A stretch of DNA of 64,000 bases. It comes from Pedobacter sp. B4-66 (GTDB lineage Bacteria; Bacteroidota; Bacteroidia; Sphingobacteriales; Sphingobacteriaceae). Shown one piece after another: positions 8,027 to 16,586 of the stretch. The notes under the pieces are model-generated. The model had not been told where the DNA came from. It searched no databases and saw only the letters and a list, made by a program, of their open reading frames with translations. The number at the start of each line of letters is the position of its first letter. The first letter of the stretch is position 1. The stretch is taken from positions 186,001 to 250,000 of the forward strand of contig NZ_JAFVME010000012.1 in NCBI RefSeq assembly GCF_018492665.1. The letters run 5' to 3'. Made by a program: the position numbers and the translations under genes.

Positions 8027-11000
8027 TTGAAAAACAAATTAACGCTAATAATATTTCTCCTTTTGATTACATCCTTTTGGGGAAAACAGGCCATCTCACA
8101 AATCGTAGTGGGGCGAGCTCCCAGTGATACATCAAAAAATTCATTTGGTTTAAAAGAAAAACAAAGATTAGGGATACGACCATTATCTAATTCTTTTAAG
8201 CCTTTGCCGGATAATGTGAAACGGGAAGTTGAATATGATGCGGTAAATAAAAGGTATATCATCAGGCAATTGGTAGGTGATAAGCTTATTGCTGCCCCTC
8301 AATATCTAACGATTGAGCAGTACCAGCGTTTGATCGGTAGTGAGATTAAACGCGAGAATTGGAGAGGGCTTTCGAATCAGGAAATTAATGATGTTAGAAG
8401 AACCGGGATTATTCCAAGTTTGAGCATTAATAGCAAGGCCTTTGAGAAAATATTTGGAGGTAATACCATCAATATTCAGCCTCGTGGAGAGGCTGAGTTA
8501 ACTTTTTTGGGTAGAATCAACAAGAATGAAAACCCTTTGTTTAATGAGCGCCAAAGAGTGCAGGGGAACTTTGATTTTAATCAACGGATCCAGATGGATG
8601 TTATTGGTAATATAGGGACCAAATTGAAGGTTAATATGAACTATAATACTGAAGCTCAATTTGATTTTGAGAATCAGATTAAGTTGGATTATACGGGCGG
8701 TGATGATGATATTATTAAGAAAATTGAGGCAGGTAATGTTAGCTTACCCTTAAATACTACTTTGATTTCTGGAACACAAGCTTTGTTCGGTGTGAAAACT
8801 CAATTGCAGTTCGGCAAACTGAATGTGAATACCGTTTTTACGCAGCAAAAATCACAATCCAGAGAAATACAGATCAATAATGGTGCTCAACAGAATGAGT
8901 ATCGGATAAGTGCTGATAATTATGAAGCAAATAAGCACTATTTCCTCGCACAATATTTTAGAGATAACTATAATAAAGCACTTTCTAATCCTCCTACTAT
9001 TACAACTGGGGTTATAATTACAAAGATAGAAGTATGGGTTACAAATAAAGCAGGCAACACTCAGGACTCAAGAGACATTCTTGCATTTATGGATTTGGGG
9101 GAGAATAAGCCATATAATAATACCTTGGGTGGAGGGACTTCGGTACTTCCTTCGGCATTTAAGAACAATCAATTCCCGAAACATTCGAATAATTTGTTGG
9201 ATATGTTACCGGCAGATGCCCGTCAGACGAATTCAAATTCAGTTATTTCATTTTTTCAGCCAACAGGAGGTACAGACAATTATGCAAAGCTAACTTATGC
9301 CAGAAAGTTGACAGAGAGAGAGTTCACCTTTCATCCGAAGCTAGGTTATATGTCACTAAATAATGCTTTAAATACTGATGAGGTTCTTGCCGTTGCATAC
9401 CGATATACTTTTAACGGGGTAGAGTATCAGGTGGGTGAGTTTACAACTGATGTACCATTTGACCAGGCTAGTCCCAAAGTTTTGTTTGCTAAATTATTAA
9501 AAAATGAGACTACAAAAGTAAAACTGCCTACATGGGCTTTGATGATGAAAAACATCTATTCTATTGGTGGCTATCAGATTAGTCAGCAGAATTTCAGGTT
9601 AGATATATTTAGGATAGACGAGAAGACAGGTATTGAAAGACCCGTTATTACTGAGGGAGAGAAGCTTGATGAATTTAAAAAGCCATTAAAGGATAAGCTT
9701 TGGATACAAGTTGCCGGTCTGGATCGTTTAAACCAGCAGGATGAGATGAAACCGGATGGAGTTTTTGACTTTGAAACAGAGAATAATCCCTTTAATTCAA
9801 ATTCTAATCAGAATTCTTCAAACACATTTGGTAACAATAGTGCTTTTAATAATACAAATAGTACCAACAATGCCAACGGAAATACGGCCTATGTACTTTC
9901 AAATACTAAAAATGGATACATTACTATAGATCCACTAAATGGCAGGATAATTTTTCCACTTGTTGAGCCTTTCGGGAGGGATTTGGCAAATCAGTTTTTG
10001 CCAACAGAACAGGCTTTTATAGATAAGTATACCTATACTGCATTGTATGATTCGACTAAGGTTGTTGCTCAGCAATTGTTTACTAAACAAAACAGGTATA
10101 TCATTAAAGGGAGTTATCAGTCGGATATTGCCTCTGAGTTTAGTTTAAATGCTATCAACGTGCCAGAGGGATCTGTAAGAGTTTTTGCAGGTACAATTCC
10201 TCTTCAGGAAGGCGTTGATTATACGGTGGATTATCAGGGAGGAAGAGTTAAGATATTGAACACTGGAATCTTAATATCAGGTCAGCCAATCAGAATATCG
10301 ACTGAAAACAACGAGCTTTTTGGTTTGCAGCAACGATCTTTATTTGGTGCCAGACTGGATTATAAGGTGAACAATAAGCTGAATTTGGGAGGTACGATTA
10401 TGAACCTCTCCGAAAAGCCATTAACACCAAAAGTTAATATTGGCGAGGAGCCGATCTCTAATACAATATGGGGAATGGACGTGAATTATAGCGCTCCTTC
10501 AAGGTTCCTGACTAAGCTAGTTGATAAATTACCATTCCTATCAACTAAAGCTCCTTCGAGTATTACGTTTTCCGGAGAGTTTGCTCAGCTGCTTCCAGGT
10601 CACCCGAATGCGCTTAATTTTGGAGGCAAAAATGGAGGTGTAAGTTATCTCGATGATTTTGAAGCCACGAGATCTGTTATAGATCTTAAGAGCGCAGTTG
10701 CATGGCAATTGTCGGGAACACCTCAGTTATTTACGGAATCAGGTTTGATTAATGATCTGGCCTATGGTTACAATAGAGCGAGAATAGCATTTTATAATAT
10801 CGATCCTACTTTTTACAATAGAAATGCAAGTAATCTGCCTTCTAGTTTGAGAAGTAACCGTACTGAATTATCTAATCACTATGTACGTGAAATTATAGAA
10901 CAAGAAGTTTTCCCTTTTAAAGAAACAAGTACCGGTCAATCAATTACCTTACCAACATTAGATGTTGCCTTTTATCCAACCGTAAGAGGACCTTATAATT

Positions 11001-14000
11001 ATGCACCTACAGGATTTAGTTCAAATGGTTTGTTAAATAATCCTAAATCAAGGTGGGGTGGGCTATTCAGAAGAATCGAGACCAATGATTTTGAAGCATT
11101 AAATATTGAGTTTATAGAGTTATGGGTTATGGATCCGAATCTGTATAAGCCAAATTCTGCTGGTGGTGATTTGTATTTTAATATTGGTAATATTTCGGAA
11201 GATATTCTGAAAGATGGTCGTAAATCATTAGAAAATGGATTGCCCGCTAATGGCGACCCTACTAAATTTGATGAAACAAATTGGGGCAGGGTTCCTAAAT
11301 TACAACCCGTAGTGCAGGCATTCGATAATGATCCAGCGGCTAGAAGGACACAGGATGTTGGATTAGACGGTTTGTCTAACAATGATGAGCGCACAAAATT
11401 TGCTTCGCTTGTTAATCAGATAAAAGGTCAGCTAAATCCTGATGCTGCAGCCGAATTAGAAAATGATCCATCTTCTGATGATTACTCCTATTACAGAAGT
11501 AATGCTTTGGATCAGGCAGGTGCGGGAATTTTAAAACGCTACCAAAAATATAACGGTACTGAAGGAAACTCTAAAACGCCACAACAGTCTCAGGAAGATT
11601 TTGGTGTTGAAAATTCGGCTTCTACCTCTTTACCGGATGGGGAAGATATCAACCGGGATAACAACATGACTCAATCAGATGAGTATTTCCAGTATAAGGT
11701 ATCAATGCGCCCAGGTGATTTAATGGTTGGGCAAAACTTTGTTACAGACAAAGTGACCTCTCAGGTTAAATTGGCGAATGGACAAACTCAGCCTGTAACC
11801 TGGTATCAGATTAGGATTCCATTGGCTCAATACCAACAAAAGGTTGGAAATATTCAGGATTTTAAATCTATACGCTTTATTAGAATGTTCCTTACCAATT
11901 ATGCGGATACTACCGTTTTGAGGTTCGGAAAGATTCAGTTGATAAGAGGTGAATGGCGTCAATATAATGCAAATAACGATCCCGCTCAGGTGATTGTTGA
12001 TCCTGTATTAATGCCAATAGGATCCGATAATTCGACCATTGAAGTAGCAACTGTAAATATTGAAGAGAACGGGAAGCGTACTCCTATACCTTATGTAGTT
12101 CCTCCGGGCATTGAGAGGGAACGTGACTTTAGCAATTATCGTGGTGATACCAGGCAGAATGAGCAATCGTTAGCAGTAACCATAAAGAATTTAAGAGATG
12201 GATATGGAAGAGCCGCATTTAAAACTGCTATTAATGATTTTAGATCATATAAGCATTTGGAAATGTACATTCACCTCGAAGCTCTTGGTAACAACGTATT
12301 AAATAATAACGATTTAAGTGCATTCTTACGTATCGGGACTGATAATCAGGATAACTATTATGAGTATTCGCAACCACTAAGGGTAACAAATCCAGGTACT
12401 AGTGATCCGTACGCAATTTGGCCTGACCAGAATAAGCTTGATATTGAACTTGAAATTTTCCAAAAGGCTAAAATAGCAAGGAACAAAGCAATGCTCAATG
12501 GGCAGCCATGGCCAATAAATATTCCCTATGAATTTATTGAAAACGGTAAAACAATTACCATAAAAGGGCAGCCCGATATGAGTAAGGTTAGGGTTTATAT
12601 GCTTGGTGTAAAAAACCCGCTTAAAAATCCTGCAAATCCAGGAGAAGACGATGGTTTGGATAAAAATGCACAAATATGGTTTAACGAGCTGAGGTTAACT
12701 CAATTTGACGAAAGAGGAGGGTGGGCTGCAACAGCAAGGATGAATGCGCAACTTGCGGATTTTGCAGATGTAAACATTTCAGGTAGCAAATCTACAATAG
12801 GTTTCGGGTCACTTGAAAAAAGAGTGAGTGAAAGAAATAGGGCTGATAACGTATTCTTTGATATTTCTTCGAGTATGGAGCTAGGTAAGTTTTTGCCTAA
12901 AAAGACAGGCGTAAAAATCCCTATGTTCATCAGTTATTCAAGTCAGATAAGTACACCACAATATGATCCAAGAACACCGGATATCGAATTGAAAACAGCT
13001 CTGGATGTAGCGACTAAGGCAGAGAAAAAAGAGATATTAAACTATGCGCAGGACTATACAACCCGTAATAGTATAAGTTTTACAAATGTGAGAAAAGAAC
13101 GTACTGATTTAGATAAAAAGCCTCAGTTATGGGATGTAGAAAATCTAAATGCCAGTTACGCTTATACTAAGTTTGCCCATAGAGATTTTATAAACCAAAA
13201 TAATATTCAACAAACTTATAGGGCTTCATTGGCGTATAATTATGCAGGACAGTCTAAGAGTTACGAGCCTTTGGCTAAAATCATTAAATCAAATACGCTG
13301 GCACTATTAAAAGAGATAAACTTTAGTCTATTGCCAAATTCAATTAATTTCAGGATTGATCTGGATCGCTACTATTCAGAAAATAGTTTGCGCAACAATG
13401 ATCCGAATAATGCAATTCCGATAAATACCACCTTCAATAAAAATTTTCTTATTACCAGAGTTTATGGTATTTCGTGGAATTTTACGCGGTCACTCACGCT
13501 TGATTTTGATGCAACAAACTACTCTATTATTGATGAACCCGAGGGGCGAATTAATGGGGTGAAGAGGGATACATTATGGCAAAATTTAAAACGACTAGGC
13601 AGAACTACCGATTATTCTCATAATTTAAATGTAACTTATAATCTGCCGGTAAATAAAATTCCGGGTATGGATTGGTTAAATGTTACCACACGTTATGGAA
13701 CAAGTTTTAACTGGCAAACCGAACCACTATCTACGCTGAGAAATCCTTTAATTGATCTGGGTAATACAATTCAAAACTCCAGAATTATACAGATTAACCC
13801 GAACCTGAATCTGGCGAGTCTTTACAACAAATTTGGCTTTGTAAGAAAGGCAGGAAGTGGTACCGCTGATAAACAATCAGGCGCGGGCTTCTTGGTCGGT
13901 TTGCTTACGGGGGTTAAAAATATTGTAGGAGCGTATACACAAACCAGAGGTATATTTATGCCTGGATATTTACCGAAAACTAATTACTTTGGTATTGATG

Positions 14001-15241
14001 ATATAACAGGTGCTCCAGGTTTAGGCTTTGTATTTGGAAGTCAAAGGGACATAAGAAGTATGGCCGTTAATAGTGGCTGGCTTACCCAGGATACATTGCA
14101 GTCTCAGCTTTATGTAAACACGCTAAGAGAGGATTTAAGTTTTACAAGTCTAATAGAGCCTATCCGTGATTTAACCATTACGCTTACAGCCAATAAAAAC
14201 AGGACATCGAACTTCTCAACAAACTATAGGTACGACAGAGACAGTCGCGGATTTGAAGATTTCAGCCCGTATACAACAGGAGATTATAGCGTTTCATTTA
14301 TTTCTTTAAGCACGGCATTCTCAGAGAAATCAGGAAGCACTGTATCTAAATTGTTTAATCAGTTTATGGCAAACAGACAAATAATTTCACAGCGTTTGGG
14401 TGCTCAGAATCCGAATTCAAATGGCGTTGCTGGTGGGTATGCAGATGGTTATGATAAAAATGCACAGGATGTAGTGGTTTCTTCATTTATAGCTGCTTAT
14501 TCTGGTAGAAGTGCTTCTTCAGTGGGGTTGAACTCTCTCCCTAGTATTCCTTTGCCAAACTGGCGTTTGAATTATCGTGGACTTACTCGTATATCTTTTC
14601 TGGCTGAGCGTTTTAATTCAATTGATGTCAGACATTCATATAGATCTGTTTACAGTGTAAACAGCTTTAATTCTTTATTGAGGTATCAGGAAAGTAATGG
14701 TTCTGTAATTAGCAGGGAAGATGTTAACGGAGGAAATTTCCTTCCGAAGTTCCAATATTCTCAGGTAACCATTGCTGAGCAATTTGCTCCACTTATTGGC
14801 GTTGATACCAGGTTGAAAAATAACATGACAGCTAATTTTGAATATGGCAGATCCAGGTTGTTAGGTCTCAGTCTTGCAAACAGTCAGTTGGCTCAGTTAA
14901 CGGAAAACAATATGGTTTTTGGAGTTGGCTACAGAACCAATAAATTTAGGTTCCCATTTGGTTTGTTTAAAGGGTTAAAAACAGACAATAACATGGATTT
15001 TAAGTTGGACATAGCTGTAAGGGATAACAAGACTGTAATTTACAGGGCAGACATTACTGAGGCTGAAGTTTCATCAGGGGCTAAAAATATAACATTTAGA
15101 CCAAGTGTTGATTATGTGCTTAACCAGCGTTTCAACATACGCGTATTCTATGATTCTAATGTTACTAAACCATATACTTCGCAAACGTTTAATACCTCGT
15201 TTAGCAATTTTGGATTTAGTTTAAGGATTACACTGAATTAA
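8027..15241 (+). CDS. sprA: Cell surface protein SprA, outer-membrane translocon of the type IX secretion system
   Basis: SprA is one of the largest beta-barrels known and forms the type IX secretion pore in the outer membrane; in gliding species it is also needed for motility. Here it has 2404 residues, a normal length. The N-terminal signal (residues 1-25, ISQ-I) is followed by repeated SprA motifs such as RGEAELTFLGRINKNENP and the conserved FSGEFAQLLPGHPNAL, and a C-terminal strand ending in FSLRITLN that fits barrel insertion. The start is a TTG 12 bp after ruvA because no ATG is available. The PNGase-like protein at 59 kb carries what looks like a cargo signal for this system. No other T9SS gene is in the window. 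Confidence 0.97.
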   Translation: MKNKLTLIIFLLLITSFWGKQAISQIVVGRAPSDTSKNSFGLKEKQRLGIRPLSNSFKPLPDNVKREVEYDAVNKRYIIRQLVGDKLIAAPQYLTIEQYQRLIGSEIKRENWRGLSNQEINDVRRTGIIPSLSINSKAFEKIFGGNTINIQPRGEAELTFLGRINKNENPLFNERQRVQGNFDFNQRIQMDVIGNIGTKLKVNMNYNTEAQFDFENQIKLDYTGGDDDIIKKIEAGNVSLPLNTTLISGTQALFGVKTQLQFGKLNVNTVFTQQKSQSREIQINNGAQQNEYRISADNYEANKHYFLAQYFRDNYNKALSNPPTITTGVIITKIEVWVTNKAGNTQDSRDILAFMDLGENKPYNNTLGGGTSVLPSAFKNNQFPKHSNNLLDMLPADARQTNSNSVISFFQPTGGTDNYAKLTYARKLTEREFTFHPKLGYMSLNNALNTDEVLAVAYRYTFNGVEYQVGEFTTDVPFDQASPKVLFAKLLKNETTKVKLPTWALMMKNIYSIGGYQISQQNFRLDIFRIDEKTGIERPVITEGEKLDEFKKPLKDKLWIQVAGLDRLNQQDEMKPDGVFDFETENNPFNSNSNQNSSNTFGNNSAFNNTNSTNNANGNTAYVLSNTKNGYITIDPLNGRIIFPLVEPFGRDLANQFLPTEQAFIDKYTYTALYDSTKVVAQQLFTKQNRYIIKGSYQSDIASEFSLNAINVPEGSVRVFAGTIPLQEGVDYTVDYQGGRVKILNTGILISGQPIRISTENNELFGLQQRSLFGARLDYKVNNKLNLGGTIMNLSEKPLTPKVNIGEEPISNTIWGMDVNYSAPSRFLTKLVDKLPFLSTKAPSSITFSGEFAQLLPGHPNALNFGGKNGGVSYLDDFEATRSVIDLKSAVAWQLSGTPQLFTESGLINDLAYGYNRARIAFYNIDPTFYNRNASNLPSSLRSNRTELSNHYVREIIEQEVFPFKETSTGQSITLPTLDVAFYPTVRGPYNYAPTGFSSNGLLNNPKSRWGGLFRRIETNDFEALNIEFIELWVMDPNLYKPNSAGGDLYFNIGNISEDILKDGRKSLENGLPANGDPTKFDETNWGRVPKLQPVVQAFDNDPAARRTQDVGLDGLSNNDERTKFASLVNQIKGQLNPDAAAELENDPSSDDYSYYRSNALDQAGAGILKRYQKYNGTEGNSKTPQQSQEDFGVENSASTSLPDGEDINRDNNMTQSDEYFQYKVSMRPGDLMVGQNFVTDKVTSQVKLANGQTQPVTWYQIRIPLAQYQQKVGNIQDFKSIRFIRMFLTNYADTTVLRFGKIQLIRGEWRQYNANNDPAQVIVDPVLMPIGSDNSTIEVATVNIEENGKRTPIPYVVPPGIERERDFSNYRGDTRQNEQSLAVTIKNLRDGYGRAAFKTAINDFRSYKHLEMYIHLEALGNNVLNNNDLSAFLRIGTDNQDNYYEYSQPLRVTNPGTSDPYAIWPDQNKLDIELEIFQKAKIARNKAMLNGQPWPINIPYEFIENGKTITIKGQPDMSKVRVYMLGVKNPLKNPANPGEDDGLDKNAQIWFNELRLTQFDERGGWAATARMNAQLADFADVNISGSKSTIGFGSLEKRVSERNRADNVFFDISSSMELGKFLPKKTGVKIPMFISYSSQISTPQYDPRTPDIELKTALDVATKAEKKEILNYAQDYTTRNSISFTNVRKERTDLDKKPQLWDVENLNASYAYTKFAHRDFINQNNIQQTYRASLAYNYAGQSKSYEPLAKIIKSNTLALLKEINFSLLPNSINFRIDLDRYYSENSLRNNDPNNAIPINTTFNKNFLITRVYGISWNFTRSLTLDFDATNYSIIDEPEGRINGVKRDTLWQNLKRLGRTTDYSHNLNVTYNLPVNKIPGMDWLNVTTRYGTSFNWQTEPLSTLRNPLIDLGNTIQNSRIIQINPNLNLASLYNKFGFVRKAGSGTADKQSGAGFLVGLLTGVKNIVGAYTQTRGIFMPGYLPKTNYFGIDDITGAPGLGFVFGSQRDIRSMAVNSGWLTQDTLQSQLYVNTLREDLSFTSLIEPIRDLTITLTANKNRTSNFSTNYRYDRDSRGFEDFSPYTTGDYSVSFISLSTAFSEKSGSTVSKLFNQFMANRQIISQRLGAQNPNSNGVAGGYADGYDKNAQDVVVSSFIAAYSGRSASSVGLNSLPSIPLPNWRLNYRGLTRISFLAERFNSIDVRHSYRSVYSVNSFNSLLRYQESNGSVISREDVNGGNFLPKFQYSQVTIAEQFAPLIGVDTRLKNNMTANFEYGRSRLLGLSLANSQLAQLTENNMVFGVGYRTNKFRFPFGLFKGLKTDNNMDFKLDIAVRDNKTVIYRADITEAEVSSGAKNITFRPSVDYVLNQRFNIRVFYDSNVTKPYTSQTFNTSFSNFGFSLRITLN

Positions 15242-15243
15242 GG

Positions 15244-15275
15244 ATTGTTATAAACACTGATATTAATTACCTTTG
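15244..15275 (+). promoter_or_regulatory. Promoter for gcvH (ATTG-N20-TACCTTTG)
   Basis: A -33 ATTG (15244-15247) is separated by exactly 20 bp from a -7 TACCTTTG (15268-15275). This is the Bacteroidota primary sigma factor pattern. It begins immediately after the sprA stop and lies 65 bp before the gcvH ATG, which makes gcvH independent of sprA. Confidence 0.65.
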
Positions 15276-15340
15276 AAGGCGCGCAGCTTATTTAATATGT
15301 TGAGCGGCAAAAAGATTTACGAAAAAATAAATTTAGAGAA

Positions 15341-15721
15341 ATGAATTTTCCATCAGAATTAAAGTACACCAAAGACCACGAGTGGGTTAGAGTTGAGGGT
15401 AATGAAGCTTATATTGGTATTACTGATTTTGCTCAACGTGAATTGGGTGATATCGTATATATTGATATCAATACCGTAGGTGATGAAGTAAGTAAAGATG
15501 AGGTTTTTGGTACTGTTGAAGCAGTTAAAACTGTATCGGATTTGTTTATGCCAATAACAGCTACTGTTACTGAAACAAATGCAGCGCTTAATGACAATCC
15601 TGAATTGGTAAATTCTGATCCATATGGAGCTGGATGGATGGTAAAGGTTACAGTTTCAGATTTATCGGAAGTTGACGGTTTGTTAACTGCTGATGCATAT
15701 AAAGCACTTGTAGGAGCTTAA
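15341..15721 (+). CDS. gcvH: Glycine cleavage system H protein
   Basis: GcvH carries lipoyl-bound aminomethyl groups between the P, T and L proteins of the glycine cleavage complex. The protein has the normal length of 126 residues, the DHEWVRVEG opening and the lipoylation motif GTVEAVKTVSDL with Lys63 as the modified residue. The P and T genes are not nearby, which is common. It has its own promoter and is followed 3 bp later by a VanZ-like gene, probably in one transcript. Confidence 0.96.
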   Translation: MNFPSELKYTKDHEWVRVEGNEAYIGITDFAQRELGDIVYIDINTVGDEVSKDEVFGTVEAVKTVSDLFMPITATVTETNAALNDNPELVNSDPYGAGWMVKVTVSDLSEVDGLLTADAYKALVGA

Positions 15722-15724
15722 TTA

Positions 15725-16129
15725 ATGAATAAATTCGGGGAGTTAAAATATCAAATCTGGGCCATAGTATGGACAGTTGTAATTTTAGTGCTTTGTAATA
15801 TGAAAATGCCTGATACTAGTGGATCAGGCATTTTTTTTGCAGGTTTTGATAAAATGGTTCATTTAGGGTTCTTTTATGTGCTCACTATACTTTTGTTTTT
15901 TGGTAAAATAAGACACCAGCATAATTATAGTTTCCGGTCCCTAACCATATTTAAAATCATTGTTATTACAGCGGCATTAGGCGGTGGTATTGAATTGTTA
16001 CAATGGAAAATCTTTACTTACAGATCTGCTGAATGGTGGGATTTTGGGTGTGATATGATCGGCGTTTTCATGGGCGTTTTCAGTTATGTTTTACTACATA
16101 AATCTAATTATAATGAAAAGGCAACTTAA
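15725..16129 (+). CDS. VanZ-like family membrane protein
   Basis: This 134-residue protein has about four membrane helices (near residues 10-30, 40-60, 75-95 and 110-128) and the VanZ-like features FDKMVHLGFF and a GGGIELLQ segment, followed by an acidic site (EWWDFGCDMIGVFMG). VanZ relatives in this phylum have no proven role; the name comes from teicoplanin resistance in enterococci and should not be taken as evidence of resistance. It follows gcvH by 3 bp, and its 3' end overlaps a tiny lipoprotein gene by 17 bp. Confidence 0.85.
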   Translation: MNKFGELKYQIWAIVWTVVILVLCNMKMPDTSGSGIFFAGFDKMVHLGFFYVLTILLFFGKIRHQHNYSFRSLTIFKIIVITAALGGGIELLQWKIFTYRSAEWWDFGCDMIGVFMGVFSYVLLHKSNYNEKAT

Positions 16130-16235
16130 CTTATTGATTCTTTTAGTGTTGGTGGGGTTTGTTAGCGGCTGTGGTATTTTTAGACCAGGATGTAAATGTC
16201 CAACGGTAAGCTATTCAAGCTATCCTCATAAGTAA
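16113..16235 (+). CDS. Tiny Cys-rich lipoprotein (40 residues)
   Basis: An ORF of 40 codons starts at an ATG inside the end of the VanZ-like gene, in another frame. It has Lys-Arg at the N-terminus, a hydrophobic stretch of about 12 residues, then the lipobox VSGC with Cys20 as the acylated residue. The mature part would be only 21 residues, with two further Cys in GCKCP. A rho-independent terminator follows 18 bp after the stop. The clean signal, the lipobox and the terminator make it look like a real gene. No function can be given. Confidence 0.65.
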   Translation: MKRQLNLLILLVLVGFVSGCGIFRPGCKCPTVSYSSYPHK

Positions 16236-16253
16236 TTTTATAGCTCTAGGAAG

Positions 16254-16283
16254 AAGCCCCTTATTTAGTAAAGGGCTTTTTTT
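16254..16283 (+). terminator. Rho-independent terminator of the gcvH-VanZ-lipoprotein unit
   Basis: AAGCCC (16254-16259) pairs with GGGCTT (16273-16278) across a 13-nt loop and is followed by a run of T. It closes the unit before feoAB. Confidence 0.8.
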
Positions 16284-16308
16284 ATGACTATATATAAACA
16301 CCCGCTTA

Positions 16309-16340
16309 TTTGGATTTATTATAGATTAAGTCTAAATTGC
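16309..16340 (+). promoter_or_regulatory. feoAB promoter with a palindromic operator in the spacer
   Basis: A -33 TTTG (16309-16312) is spaced 20 bp from TAAATTGC (16333-16340), a partial -7 element. Between them lies the palindrome TAGA-TTAAG-TCTA (16322-16334), extendable to TATAGA/TCTAAA, which touches the -7 box. A repressor bound here would block RNA polymerase. Because it precedes the ferrous iron transporter, an iron-dependent repressor of the DtxR or Fur type is the natural candidate; which one cannot be told from sequence. Confidence 0.6.
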
Positions 16341-16365
16341 GCTCCAAAATAATACTTATACATAG

Positions 16366-16581
16366 ATGAAGCTTTCGCAGTTAAATCCAGGAGAACAAGG
16401 AACTATCGTAGCGTTTACAGATCTTGAAATGTCTGTAAAATTAATGGAAATGGGATGCTTGCCTGGTGAAACAGTAGAAGTAGAACGTTTTGCGCCACTT
16501 GGTGATCCAATTGCTATTCGTGTGGCAGGGTACCAACTTTGTTTGCGTAAAAACGAAGCATCTATTATTATAATTCAATAA
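16366..16581 (+). CDS. feoA: Ferrous iron transport protein FeoA
   Basis: FeoA is a small cytoplasmic SH3-like protein that works with FeoB in Fe(II) uptake. The 71 residues show the family pattern: LNPGEQGTIVAF, a central LMEMGCLPGETVEVE and a C-terminal DPIAIRVAGYQLCLRKNEA. The gene starts 25 bp after the promoter and operator described here and ends 5 bp before feoB, so the two form an operon. Length and sequence are typical. Confidence 0.95.
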   Translation: MKLSQLNPGEQGTIVAFTDLEMSVKLMEMGCLPGETVEVERFAPLGDPIAIRVAGYQLCLRKNEASIIIIQ

Positions 16582-16586
16582 TAGTT

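Noticed and set aside
10999..11394. 131-codon - strand frame within sprA
   Set aside because: Antisense of a well-supported coding region; composition reflects codon structure of sprA.
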